Assembly: GCF_037042905.1 (NCBI RefSeq)
Contig: NC_087257.1
Span: 13,366,001 to 13,430,000 of the forward strand
DNA: 64,000 nucleotides
Source of the DNA: Lytechinus pictus
Taxonomy: Eukaryota; Echinodermata; Echinoidea; Temnopleuroida; Toxopneustidae
Direction of reading: 5' to 3'
A program made the position numbers and the translations under genes. The notes under the pieces are model-generated. The model worked only from the letters and a program-made list of their open reading frames with translations, had not been told where the DNA came from and searched no databases. Below are positions 22,801-35,300 of the stretch, piece after piece. The stretch's first letter is position 1. The number at the start of each line of letters is the position of its first letter.

Positions 22801-23017
22801 TGATTATGTTTATGGTGTTTAAAAACCCTCAATACTATAAAAGATGATAGCACACAAGCCCATTAAATGGGTATGAGTTACATCATAATTTGATTGAGAA
22901 CAGAAGTCTAGAAATCTGGTGAAATCTCTTCTTTCCATAAAAGAAACTGCAAAGACATTCATGGTACTGGCTCATCCTGTAAGAAGAAAGAAGGAAAGAT
23001 AAGAAAACTTTCAGAAA

Positions 23018-23235
23018 CACCATTCACAATCCACCACCCGTCTACCATAGACATACCATTCACAGTCCACCATTCATCTACCATTGAAACACCATTCACA
23101 ATCCACCACTCGTCTACCATAGACATACCATTCACAGTCCACCATTCATCTACCATTGAAACACCATTCACAATCCACCACTCGTCTACCATTGAAACAC
23201 CATTCACAATCCACCACTCGTCTACCATAGACATA
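23018..23235. repeat. 36-bp minisatellite
   Basis: About six tandem copies of a 36-bp unit beginning ACCATTCACAATCCACCACT. Two alternating variants differ at a few sites (AATCCACCACTCG versus AGTCCACCATTCA), which suggests a higher-order 72-bp step. The minus strand is open through it only because 36 is a multiple of three. Confidence 0.85.
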
Positions 23236-24450
23236 TCATGCTTATTGGCTGAATTGATGTGGTAAATTTGTTTTTAAAAAAGGGGGTTTTCTTACTTATT
23301 TCCTCCTCCACAGTTTCTACTACCTTCTCCACAGTTTCTTTGGTCGGCATCATCTTCATCCTCTTCTTTCCTATCTGCCTGAGATTTTAGAAATTTTCTC
23401 ACTCGCATGTTGGTTAAAGGCACTCTCGGAGTATCCTGGAAAACATGACCTGACGAAAGCTGCAAAATAAAATGAAAGACACTTTCGAGTGATGGTATCA
23501 AATTGGATAACACTTCATATTATTAACTGTACTGGCATTCTGAAGGTCATTACATACACAATTTTCAAGACACTTAGAAGGTACCCTTTTTTCTAACCTT
23601 TCATTCGCATTTGCTCAGTATATAAACATACATAATAGTCTTGAAATACAGATGAAGGGGACAGGGGGATATACCCCCTCCCCCATAAAAAAGAAAAAAA
23701 ATCATGATAAAAAGAGAAAAGGACAGGAAGGGATGAATGTATTATATATTTTTTTTGAATATTAGTTATGTCAAAATCTATCATAAATTTAGATTTTTGT
23801 ATTAAATGATCAAAAATTTTGTTCACTTGCTTTGATCAATATAGTTTGCCCCATAATCATGTATGTCCCCCTCATTGTTTTTGTTTCAATTCATTACCCC
23901 ACTAACACACCTGAAGAATTTCCCTTTTCATGCTAAATAAACACATTGTATAACAAGATAAATAAAATATCTGAAATTATTATTAAGTTTGGGAGACTCT
24001 ATTCAGAATTTTGAGACTGTTTTTTATTTTTTGTTTAGGGCTATTTTGATGCCTAAGAAAGAGGAGGGGGGGGGGGCTATTAAGAATTTTGGCTAATAGC
24101 ACAATTTGCATTGGATTTGTACACAAATTCATGTTTTGGGGCAATTTGGGGTCGACATGCACTTACAAAATGTTGCGTAATTTCGAAACTGCATACCTAG
24201 GCATCGCAAATTTGGTCTCACAATTTGCACAAGACTCGAAAGAAAATAGTCTTGGAACAGCGTGGCCCCAGCTTTTTCGCGTTGCAGATTTATCGCGAAA
24301 AATGTTGAAAGGGGGGGGTGAATCAGCCCCCAGTCTTTTTAGGGTTAACTTGGTCTAAGATATATTTTAGCCAGAGATTATAATGTGCTCTTGATATTAA
24401 CTACACAAGGAATAAATACTTCATATTTTTGCCCATTATAATCTACATTA
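23236..24450. other. otherwise gene-free spacer
   Basis: Apart from the exon-like stretch at 23297-23470, this holds two short poly-G/poly-C rich patches (23670-23690, 24063-24076) and no supported gene. Confidence 0.5.
23297..23470 (-). other. exon-like open stretch of unknown identity
   Basis: An acceptor-like TTTGCAG is followed by an open stretch reading SGHVFQDTPRVPLTNMRVRK and a Lys/Glu/Asp-rich part, ending near a GTAAGA donor-like site. I do not recognise it. It lies upstream of the SAMD3-like N-terminal exon on the same strand and could be an upstream exon of that gene, or chance. Confidence 0.2.
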
Positions 24451-24451
24451 C

Positions 24452-24600
24452 CTCTAATTGCTGTAACCTTCTCTACTGGGAGGGCTGGCCTCTGTGTGGT
24501 GCTGTCCTTGTAAAGGTTCGATTTTGTGCCCAAAAGGGAATGTATGATTAGGAATTCCCTTCCGAAAACTTTCTTTAATATTTCGTTAACCATGCTACGA
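24452..24600 (-). other. possible BEN-domain exon
   Basis: The minus strand reads QPRSMVNEILKKVFGREFL, SLLGTKSNLYKD and PALPVEKVTAIR, then a GTAATG donor (exon end 24452). A helix with L-x-x-V/L-F-x-x-E-x-L, a G-x-K turn and a final L-x-x-x-K-x-x-A-I are features of BEN domains, which bind DNA or recruit chromatin factors. Only part of a domain is present and the match is by eye. Confidence 0.35.
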
Positions 24601-24609
24601 GGTTGACTT

Positions 24610-25720
24610 GTTGAGAGTACACTCTTAAAAATACCTAGTCAATCGACCAAAAAAAATCATCAAAACATGGTCTTATTTGACAAACTTTGAATTCGTCAAA
24701 TAAATTTGTCATGCAAGCAGATTTCCTTGACAAATTGACAAAAAAAAATCGTCAAAACATGGTCTTATTTGAGAAACTTTCAATTTGTCAAAATAAATTT
24801 GTCATGCTAATTCGTCAAGTATTTATGGGAAAAGATTTGTCATTTGACAAACTTTAATTCATCATGAAAAGTGGTCTTATTTGACGAATTTTCATTTTGA
24901 TTCGTCATGCTAAAAAATCAGTTTGTCATGCATGGAAATTAATTCATAATGTATGACAAATATTTTGTCATGCATGAAAAGTAATTTGTCATGCACAACT
25001 TAATTGTTTGTTTGATCATTTATTTTCCATCATATAATTCAATTCAATTCAAATTTATTTCCACATCTGATTAAAAACACAAGTACAAATTCATATGCAG
25101 ATAGATATATACAATAAAAACATTAAAATGAAACATATTCAGTTCGGAATCATAATGTGGTGGGAATTGACAAAGGCCTATCAGGGTTATTCCCAAAGGT
25201 AATAAAATTTGCATAAAATGTTTCTTAAATATATACAAAATATAACACAAAACAATAAAAAAAGGAATACACACATAGAATCCAGAAATATAAGTGTAAA
25301 TGAAATAACAAAAGACATCCAGACATCCAAACCCCCCCCCAGGTTTATTCTAAGATTCATTTTCAACTAGGTGTTTTTTTAGTTTTTGTCTCGCCTGCGT
25401 AGCGGAGCGAGACATAGGTATCACACTGAAAAGATAACTTTGTCAATTGACAAATATAAATTTGTCATTTATGTGGTTTAATTTAACAAATTAATAAATT
25501 TGTCATGCCTTGTCATTATAAATTTGTCATGCACCTTAACATGACGAATTTTAATTTGTCATGAAAAGTGGTCTAATTTGACAAACCTTTTTCAAAGTTT
25601 GTCATTGCAACATTTTAATTCCTCATTCTCATTTTTCAATTTGTTTTTTTCATTCGTCAATTTGTAATGCATTTTGACGTTAATTTGTCATGTAATAGTC
25701 AGAAAACACACCTGTAATAA
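24610..25720. repeat. array of ACAAATTTGTCAT-type palindromic motifs
   Basis: Dense repeats of TTTGTCATGCA, TTGACAAA and AAATTTGTCA on both strands over 24640-25020 and 25430-25700. The two parts are split by an apparently inserted block (about 25030-25425) that ends in GTCTCGCCTGCGTAGCGGAGCGAGAC text, a small inverted repeat. The motif is itself nearly self-complementary. Non-coding. Confidence 0.65.
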
Positions 25721-26314
25721 ACAAACAAATACAGATAGTTAATATTTTTGTAGGTTTTAATAGAACCTCAAAATTCCTGAGGAATCAAATTCAAAATACA
25801 TCAAATCCAGTCAACACTTGCCAGCAAGTAACATTTTATAAAATATTTACTAAAATTCACTGCAAATAGTAGGCGGCAAGTAGTAAGAATTCTAAAAATT
25901 TTCTGTAGAATCTGATTTTTTTAGCTTATCCCCCTATTTTTAGGGTGCTGAATACAAATCTGCTTATTGCCAAATTTATAAATGCCGTCTTCACCGTTGT
26001 CATGGCAACGGATTAATTGTCAGGATCTCGTCATCTGATCTTTTGCTATCATGATGTCGACTTCTCAAGATAATTATCTCAACATCTCGGTGGCACTTTT
26101 AAGCTTCCATAGAATATGCTTCCTCAAGTGTGTGAGCCATCTCCATCTACTGTGCTCTGAATGTGACTTTAAACTTTCTTTTTCAAATCTCTAAAAAAAA
26201 ATCACAATTTATCAATACATACTTACAATCTTTAAACTTGTAACAATTTTAACCTAAAGGGCATGCCTGTGTGACTTTAAAAACAACTGTTGCATGACTT
26301 CAGCCGGTCTTTAG

Positions 26315-29300
26315 TTACTTCCCTTGTTTGGAGGGCACTTTCTTCTTCAACTTGTTGAGAAGGTTGATAACAGATTTATCAACAGGACATGCATCTTTCA
26401 CCTGAAGAATTCCAAGTTGGCAAAACTCAAGAATTTTCATGACTGATGGCTCATAGGCCAAATGAAAAATGTAAAAACCAGCTACGTAACAAGCCAATGC
26501 ATGCACTTTATCCTGGACTTGACAGACTCTTTGCTCCTCCAGAACAAGCTCATATGATTCCTCTTGATTGCCGGATACACGTATGTACATGGGCTTCGTA
26601 TCAACCTGTCAATGAAAAACAATAACAAGGGTTTCTTATTCAATGCATGTGGTTTAGCTTCTCAACAAGAAATATGTTTGTTTTTTTAAGAAACTTGGCC
26701 CATCCATTATGGGACAATGGATGGGCGGGCAGAGTTTTATCAAAAACGATAAGATTTCTTGAGATTATGGTGCGTAATCATGACTGATGCATGCTAAATA
26801 GCCCGTTAGCAGCGTGTCTTGCAAACGCGCGACATGCAGCATGACGACCAAGCAACACAATATTTTTCACCCTACTTGGATTGAAACATTTCTCTTTCAA
26901 TAATTATTCAAATAACATTAATAAGATGTAACAATATTTTTGGCAAATAAATCACTCTGATGAAATGCAAAACTAACAAAATTCCACCACTCAGAATATA
27001 TTCAGCTTTGTTTGGTGCTGTAATTTGCAACTGCATGCTAGTGTATGGCACGCCCATAGGGAATCAATTAAATATATATTTCACTTATAAAATATATGTT
27101 TCTCTTCCACTAAACCATTTCACTCAAAGAAATTTATATTTCACTTTTAAAAATATATTCCACTTTATCAAAAAAATATATTTCACTTAAAAAAAATATG
27201 TTTCACTTTTCAAAAAATATATGTTTCACTTTTCCCAAAAAATATATATATTTCCCTTTTCCCCAAAAAAAATATATGTCACTTTTCAAGAAAATATATT
27301 TCACTTTTCAAAAAAAATATATTTCACTTTTCAAACAAATATATTTCACTTTTCCAAAAATATGTTTCGCTTTTTAAAAAATATATATTTCACTTTTCAA
27401 AAAAAATATATTTCACTTTAAAAAAAATATATATTTCACTTTTCCCAAAAAAAATATGTCACTTTTCAAGAAAATATATTTCACTTTTCAAACAAATATA
27501 TTTCACTTTTCCAAAAATATGTTTCGCTTTTAAAAAAATATATATTTCACTTTTCAAAAAAAATATATTTCACTTTAAAAAAAATATATATTTCACTTTT
27601 CAAAAAAAATATATTTCATCTTTCAAAAAAATATATTTCACTTTCTCAAAAAAACATATTTCACTTTTCAAAAAAAAATATTTTACTTTTCAAAAAAATA
27701 AATTTCACTTTTCCAAAAAAATATATTTCACTTTTCAAAAAAATATATTTCACTTTTCCAAAAAATATGTTTCACTTTTGAAAGAAATATATTTCACTTT
27801 TGAAAAAAAAAAAATTTCGACGAAGATTCATTTCACTTGTTACATTTTAATTTTGAGAGAAAACAAATCCTTTCACTTTTGTTGTATAACACATGCGGCT
27901 GCTGCCGTATTATCTCCGTATACGTAAAATCCATCTATCTTTCTACCTACATGATATATCTATCTATCTATCTATCTATCTGCCTAATTAGTATCTATTT
28001 GTTCAAATATGTCTATCCTTCTATCTATCTATCCATCTATCTGTCTTTTATCTATCTCTGGATCTGTCTATTTATTTTTCTATATATCTGTCTAATAATT
28101 ATCTGTTTAAATATGTCTATCTATCTATCTACAAATCTGTCTGTCTATCTATCTATCTATCTATCTAATATCTATTTATTTCGTTTAATATGTCTGTATA
28201 TCTGTTTATTTATCATTTAATTTATATATATATATCTATCTACCTACATGATATATCTTTCTATCTCTCTGCCTAGTATATGTCTATCTGTATAAATATG
28301 TTTATCTTTCTTTGTATCTATCTATCTATGTATTTAATATCTATTTATTTCGTTTAATATGTCTGTATATCTATTTATTTATCATTCAATTTATATATAT
28401 ATCTATCTACCTACATGATATATCTATCTATCTCTCTGCCTAGTATATTTCTATCTGTTTAAATATTTATCTTTATCTTTCTATCTATCTGTCTCTTTAT
28501 CTATATCTATCTATCTCTATCTATCTATCTATTAATCAGGGGCCGCGGAATGGTTTTCAAAGTGGGGGGGGGGGACCATGCAAAAAATCACAATCATATG
28601 GTCACTTTTACGTTTTTGTACACGGTTTTGGAAAAAAGTGTGGGGGGCTGAAGCCCCCCTCCAGCTTCCGCGCCCCCTGTTAATATATATCTATCTTCTA
28701 TTAATCTATCCACTTATCATTTATCTATCCATCCATCTATCTATTTATCTATCTTTCTTATATGTATCTGTTTGAATATGTATGTCTGTCTGTCTATTTA
28801 TCTTTCATACTTATATCCACTCATTTGTTTAAATAATTATGTGTGTTTGTCTCTGCATCTACGACAGACCACCTAATTCGTCCGCCACGACGAATTGAAA
28901 TCTAGTTTCACTTGTTTCATTTTAAATCCGAGAGAAAACAAATCCTTTCACTTTTGTTGGATAACACATACGGCTGCCGTATTAGACCGTAAGTAAATTT
29001 CGTTCCTCGCGTAAATATCCATTCTTCTCGCTACGAAAAACATTTCACTCATGTTGCAAATTCATTTCACTCAATTGCAAAAAATACGTTCCTCTTTTTT
29101 CTCGGCCTGTAGGCGGCGCACACATTGTTGGTGGGACGAGGACACAGCACCACGAGGTGGGCCCATAAACACAAATCGTAAAGTTTGAATTTATCGCTGA
29201 TTATCCACAATAGCCAGTGCAATCAGCTGTTGCATTCGGCCCTATACGATCAATCACTAACCTTAGCACGGTCTGGCTATACGTTATGTAGGCATGAATA

Positions 29301-32300
29301 CTTCATACATACACTATCTACGGAGCTGAATGGTCAAGGTTGAAATTTCCCTTTTCTCCCTTCCGTCTGTTTTTTTTACTTCATTGACATACGATGATCG
29401 TAATGATTGATGAAATGAAGCTTACAAAAAGCTACATTTCACTGGTCAACTCGCTTGTACCTGCACTGCAAAACCAAATTCTCTCCATTTTGTATGAGAC
29501 ATGAATGGGGGGTCACCATCCTTAGAACAGACACAGTTGGGTGATGACATCATTGCTTTCGGTGGACATTCTCGGCTAACACTGAGATGTATACTAATTA
29601 CGCGTTATTAGTATATATCTCTATGGCTAACACCAACCTTTTCGGGTTGAGCGATGACGTCATCACCCAACTTCAGTCCCGTATACTCACTTTTTATGTC
29701 TGTTCTAAAGATGGTGAACACCCCCCCCCCCCCTTCATGTCTCAGACAAAATGGAGAGAATTTGGTTTTGCGGTGCAGGTACAAGTGAGTTGACCAGTGA
29801 AATGTAGCTTTTTGTAAGCTTCATTTCATCAATCATTACGACTATCGTATGTCAATGAAGTAAAAGACAGACAGAATGGAGAAAAGGGAAATTTCAACAC
29901 TTATACCTTGATCATTCAGCTCCGTAGATAGTGTATGTATAAAGTATTCATGCCTAATGCCTACAAAGGTTAGCGATTGATCATAGGGCCGAATGCAACA
30001 GCTGATTGCACTGGCTCATAGAGATGTATACTAATTACACTGGCTATTGTGTTTGTATTTGTGTTTATGGGTCCACCTCGTGGTGCATTCTCGTGCACGT
30101 GGGAAAGTGATGCAATTGGGTTCGCTGGTATTCCCATATCCTAGTTATTTTGTGTATTGCAACCGCATTCATGATTTCTCCCCTCAGTACAGCGAAAATT
30201 TTGCAACCATCTCTGTGCGCGCCCCTACAGGCCGAGAAAAAAGAGGAACGTATTTTTCTGCAATTGAGTGAAATGAATTTTGCAACAACAAGAAATGTTT
30301 TTCGTCAGTAGCGAGAGGAATGGATTTTTACGTGAGGAATGAAATTTACGTACGGTCTAATCATAGAGCAGCCGTATGTGTTATCCACCAAAAGTGAAAT
30401 GATTTGTTTTCTCTCAGATTTAAAATGTAACAAGTAAAACTAGATTTTAATTCGTCGTGCGGACGAATTAGGTGGTCTCTCGTAGATAAATAAACAGACA
30501 TAACTATTTAAACAAATGAGTGGATATAAATATGAAAGATAAATAGACAGACATACATATTTAAACAGATACATATAAGAAAGATAGATAAATAGATAGA
30601 TAAATGGATGGAGAGATAAATGATAGATATATATTAATATATAGATAGATATAAACAGATAAATAGGTATTAGATAGATAGACAGATAGACATTAGATAG
30701 ATATTGATTGACGATAAAAAATACGATGATGAGGAGGTTGATGCTGATAATGATTGATGGCAAATATGATGATGATGATAACGGTGATTATGATATTATA
30801 TTTGATATACACATAGATTCAGAGACAGATAGATACATGGGTACATACAAAGATAGACAGATAGATAGATAGATGGATAGATATATAGATAGAGAGAAAA
30901 TAGATCGATATATTTATTCACAGATAGACATATTGATTAACATATTAAACAGATTTAATAGATAAATATTAAGTAGATAAACAGACATAATTATTTAAAC
31001 AGATCAATAGATATTATATTAAAAACAGATAGACATACATATTTTGAACAGATAGACATAAGATAGATAGATAGATAGATAACGATAAATAGGCAGATAG
31101 ATAGAAAGACAGATATACAGACATTTAAACAGCCGGATAAATCATTAGATAGATAGATAGATAAAGAGACAGACAGGTAGATAGATTTGTAGATAGATAG
31201 ATAGACAGACATATTTAAACAGATAATTGTTAGGCAGATAGATAGAAAAATAAGTAGTTCGAGAGATAGATAAATAAATAGACAGATAGATGGATAGATA
31301 GAAAGATAGACATATTTAAACAGATAGATATATATTAGGCAGAGAGATAGATAAATAGACAGATAGATGGATAGATAGATAGAAAGATAGACATATTTAA
31401 ACAGATAGATATATATTAGGCAGAGAGATAGATAGATAGATATATCATGTAGGTAGATATATAGATAGATGAATTTTACGTTTTTATTTTTTTTTTAAGT
31501 GAAATATATTTTTTTGAAAAGTGAAATATATTTTTTTGAAAAGTGAAATATATTTTTTTGGAAAAATTAAAAACATTTTTTTTTAAAGTGAAATATATAT
31601 TTTGTTTGAAAAGTGAAATATATTTTTTTGAAAAGTGAAATATATTTTTCTGAAAAGTGAAATATATTTTTTTGAAAAGTGAAATATATTTTTTTGAAAA
31701 GTGAAATATATTATTTTGAAAAGTGAAATATATTTTTTTGAAAAGTGAAATATATTTTTTTGAAAAGTGAAATATATTTTTTTGAAAAAGTGAAATATAT
31801 TTTTTTTCAAAAGTGAAATATATTTTTTTTGAAAAGTGAAATATATTTTTTTTGGAAAAGTGAAATATATTTTTTTGAAAAGTGAAATATATTTTTTTGA
31901 AAAAGTGAAATATATTTTTTTGAAAAAGTGAAATATATTTTTTTTGAAAAGTGAAATATATTTTTTTGAAAAGTGAAATATATTTTTTTGATAAAGTGGA
32001 ATACATTTTTAAAAGTGAAATATAAATTTCTTTGAGTGAAATGGTTTAGTGGAAGAGAAACATATTTTTTTCAAGTGAAATATATATTTAATTGATTCCC
32101 TATAAGCGTGCCATACTAGTGGGCTGACTGGAATGTTGTGTTATCACACATAGCATGCATGTAAATCTTAAGTACCTGCATCACATAATACCAGTGTACT
32201 TTGTGATAAACACAACCCACCAGTTGGCTCAGCAGTCTGAAGTTGTAGAGCGGAGTGCAAAAGAATGCTAAAATATGATTTTTAGGTTTTGGCTTTATGA

Positions 32301-35300
32301 AACTTATAATCTAGTCCATGTCAATGTTGTAAAATTACTTCTAACTGGTTATGCGGTACCATACCTTGTCACTTGAGATGAATATATCACCTAGGTCTTC
32401 CTTGAAGAAGGTTGGTAGGATCTGTATGACATTTTCTGGAATCAGATTAAGAAATGTCAATAATTTGAAAAATGCACCATGTTTTTTAATTCAAAACAGA
32501 AGCTTGTATTCTGTTAGTTGGAATCCAATGTTGATTATACCACCACGTTACCACCGCAATCTTTAGATCATGTATGGATTGAAGGGACTGAAGTTCTGAG
32601 CTGTAATTTTGCTCAAAACTAATGAAAAGCTTCCTGCCTTCAGCCTTGATTCTCATGATATCAGTTTGCAAGAATCAAGTTTGATTCACACATAAAGTTG
32701 TCTACAAGAATCTATAAGCGAATCAATTCGCACCAAATTTCTGGCCCTGCCAACGATTCCAAATTTAAATACCAACATGCTTCATAACTAACAGCTGTCT
32801 CTTAAAGCTCAAATTATTGAAAGATAGAAAAGAAAAATCCCAAATTCAATGAAGAATTATCTCATAATGTCGGCTTCAAAAATGACCACAAATGGACAGG
32901 AGTTAAACACTTTTAGGCAGGCATTAGAGACAAACTCATGAATTGTTGGACATTGATACACATCCACTTTACATCAAGTGACTAAGCCAAGTGTGAGTGT
33001 AAAGTGGTTGCATGCCTTTGTCAGCATAAAGTGGGTTGCCTGAAGGGGTTCGAACTTCAATTCTTAAAGTGTATTTACAGTTTCCTTTTATCATGTGTGG
33101 CACCCTGGAATGAAGAGATAATTATCCATTGTAATAAGGGAATAATGTTACAAATTATTTTTCCATCGTATAACATTTTGGGTTTTTAATGTGTGATGTT
33201 ACAAACAAATTAAAAATATCCGAATAACAGAATACCTTCTTTACTTCCGGGAACTGACACATCTTTCTTGGCTCGTTTGCATCTATCTTTGCGAAGTCCA
33301 GAAAGGGGTTCTGCCAGTCTTTGTAGTCCTTGGTTGAACAGTGTGATTAGGTCCTCACCATGAATCCTGCGAAACTCTGCAAGAAACAGAAAATATGAAA
33401 AACATCGTGACCCCTGTTCACTAGATTAATGCTGGTGTTGTTGAACATGTTGAATTATTGGTGTTTATAATGACAGGCTGATTGGATTTATAATTTTACT
33501 GACAAGACAGATACAGCTTCATCCTGTAAATCAGCTAGCTTATCATAACCACAAACACACTCCTGTAAAGATCTTGTTTAGACTACTTCAGGCATTAATT
33601 TGAAGAAATTGTAATCATAAACCCTACCATCTTTGGTAGGGTTCATGTGGTATGACGAAAGCATTATATAAGTCTATCATGAATTCATCCCAAATAGAGC
33701 ATGGCAGATAAGACTGACCATGCACTCCAGCTTTGAGTTTTGAAAATTGCAGGTGTGGTATATATCACACTCCTCAATATATTAAGGTGTGCTGTAGAAG
33801 TGCATCACAATCAAACTTGTAACTCAAATTTCAAATATTCAAATAAACCACCCTGCATACGCTACCATGGCTACGTGGCACGCAACATACCACATGTGCA
33901 GAAACGACCAAGTGTACGTGGAATTCAGGAAAAGGGCTCTTTTTTATTGCACGTGAACAAAACACTACATGACCGAACGTAAACATAAAGGCTTGAAAAA
34001 AAGGATTTACACTGAACTTTTCCTTTGTCAATATACATTTTGAAAATTTTAATTTTGTTATAAATGATTCAAGATTATTCCTGCAAGCCCAAAGACACTT
34101 TGCACTTTGTAGCCAATTTAAAAAAATAGGCGTGTGAAAAATCACACTCCTTGTGATGATTTGAAGCGTGTGATCGCACTCGCACGCCTCAAAACTCAAA
34201 GCCTGTGTACTCGTGAAATTGGCAATGTGCGTGTTGTTCGCCTGGATGGGACTAAGCATTATGGTGTTTATATTCCACCAATACGCCTGAAAATGTAAAC
34301 CAAGGTATTACATTTTATATTCCATGTACAGTACATGTGTGCATCATTTACATGTCAACAATTTGAATGTGGATACAAAATGTATATCTACATTAAAAAT
34401 AAAATATACACAACAGCCATGGATATTTCTCTTTGATTACTGTAGAGCTTGCACCACCCTCCACAATTTTGTGGCGTCTATCTGGAAAAGTTAAATCCAT
34501 GCGTTGTGTGACCTCCTTAAAGTCTGGACGCTTTTTCTTGCTCTCAACTGCTAGCCACTCAATATGGGCCTTAATGGTTAATGGATCCTCTGATTTGGGT
34601 CTTTCAGGTAGGTAATTTTATAGACCAAACATTGGTGGGAATTTGGGTTTAGCTGGTTGTTTTGCTGCCAATTCCATGCTTGGTTTTTTTCATGGGTTGT
34701 TTCCTTTTTCTCATCTGAACTTGTAGCAATTTCCTTATATCGTCCGACCTATTCCGCTTGTTCTGAAATTTGTATTTGAGTTTGGCTAACCACAGTTCCT
34801 GCAAAACAAAAAGTATGATCAAACAGGCTCAACAATTAACAGCAAAAGCAATGAAGTTGTTGAACCACAAGTGTCGCCTGCTTTTGCAATTACCAAGGTC
34901 AAAGTTACAAAGTTTCAGAAGCAGCTCTGCAAGTTTCTCGCATAGACGGAAATATGAAATACTTAAATTAGGTGAAGAAAAACCGGGCTGCACTTCATAG
35001 CACAGGATGCTTCCCTACTCAAATCCCATCTATTTTGCCCTTCGCTGTCCCACACACCAGTGGCATAACCTGAGGGGGTAAGGGGGCATTTGCCCCCTGC
35101 TGGAAGGCTCACCCCCCAAATAAAATGCCAAACTCCATGTCTACTAACAATAGTCGGTTATGCCCCCCTGATCACAAGCCTGTCCCCCCCATGCTCCCCC
35201 CAAATGGGAGACCCTAGTTACGCGACTACCTCACACCCTCTCCCAAACATATGCCTCATTCCAGACCTACCCACAGCCTGCCTGATCAAACACTAAACTT

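Larger units (their letters stand above)
27036..32124. repeat. giant palindrome, about 5.1 kb, centre near 29605
   Basis: The left arm (27036-29604) and right arm (29607-32124) are reverse complements in the same block order: CTAGT/TATGGCACGC and ATAGGGAATCAATT at the outer ends; satellite of AAATATATTTCACTTTTC type (27070-27830 versus 31490-32090); CTAT/GATA microsatellite (27930-28860 versus 30480-31470); a unique block with CTTTTGTTGGATAACACATA near 28950 mirrored near 30380; and a central block with AAAAAGCTACATTTCACTGG mirrored at 29790-29810. The innermost sequence is itself palindromic around ACGCGT. The arms differ by scattered changes, repeat-length differences and one insertion. The whole lies in the last intron of the SAMD3-like gene, so the transcript could fold into a very long hairpin. 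No protein is encoded. Confidence 0.88.

Noticed and set aside
22959-23234. Open frame of SMVDEWW-type repeats
   Set aside because: It is the 36-bp minisatellite; the frame stays open only by unit length, and nothing joins it to a gene.
27070-27830. Regular repeat that could suggest a CRISPR array
   Set aside because: No unique spacers, unit is AT satellite, and the context is eukaryotic with no cas genes.
27221-28220. Phe/Lys- and Tyr/Leu/Ser-rich open frames
   Set aside because: Translations of the AT satellite and CTAT microsatellite; no start context or family pattern.
30440-32006. Minus-strand low-complexity frames
   Set aside because: Same microsatellite and satellite mirrored in the right palindrome arm.
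33740-34259. Overlapping frames on both strands
   Set aside because: Intron sequence between SAMD3-like exons with no conserved pattern.
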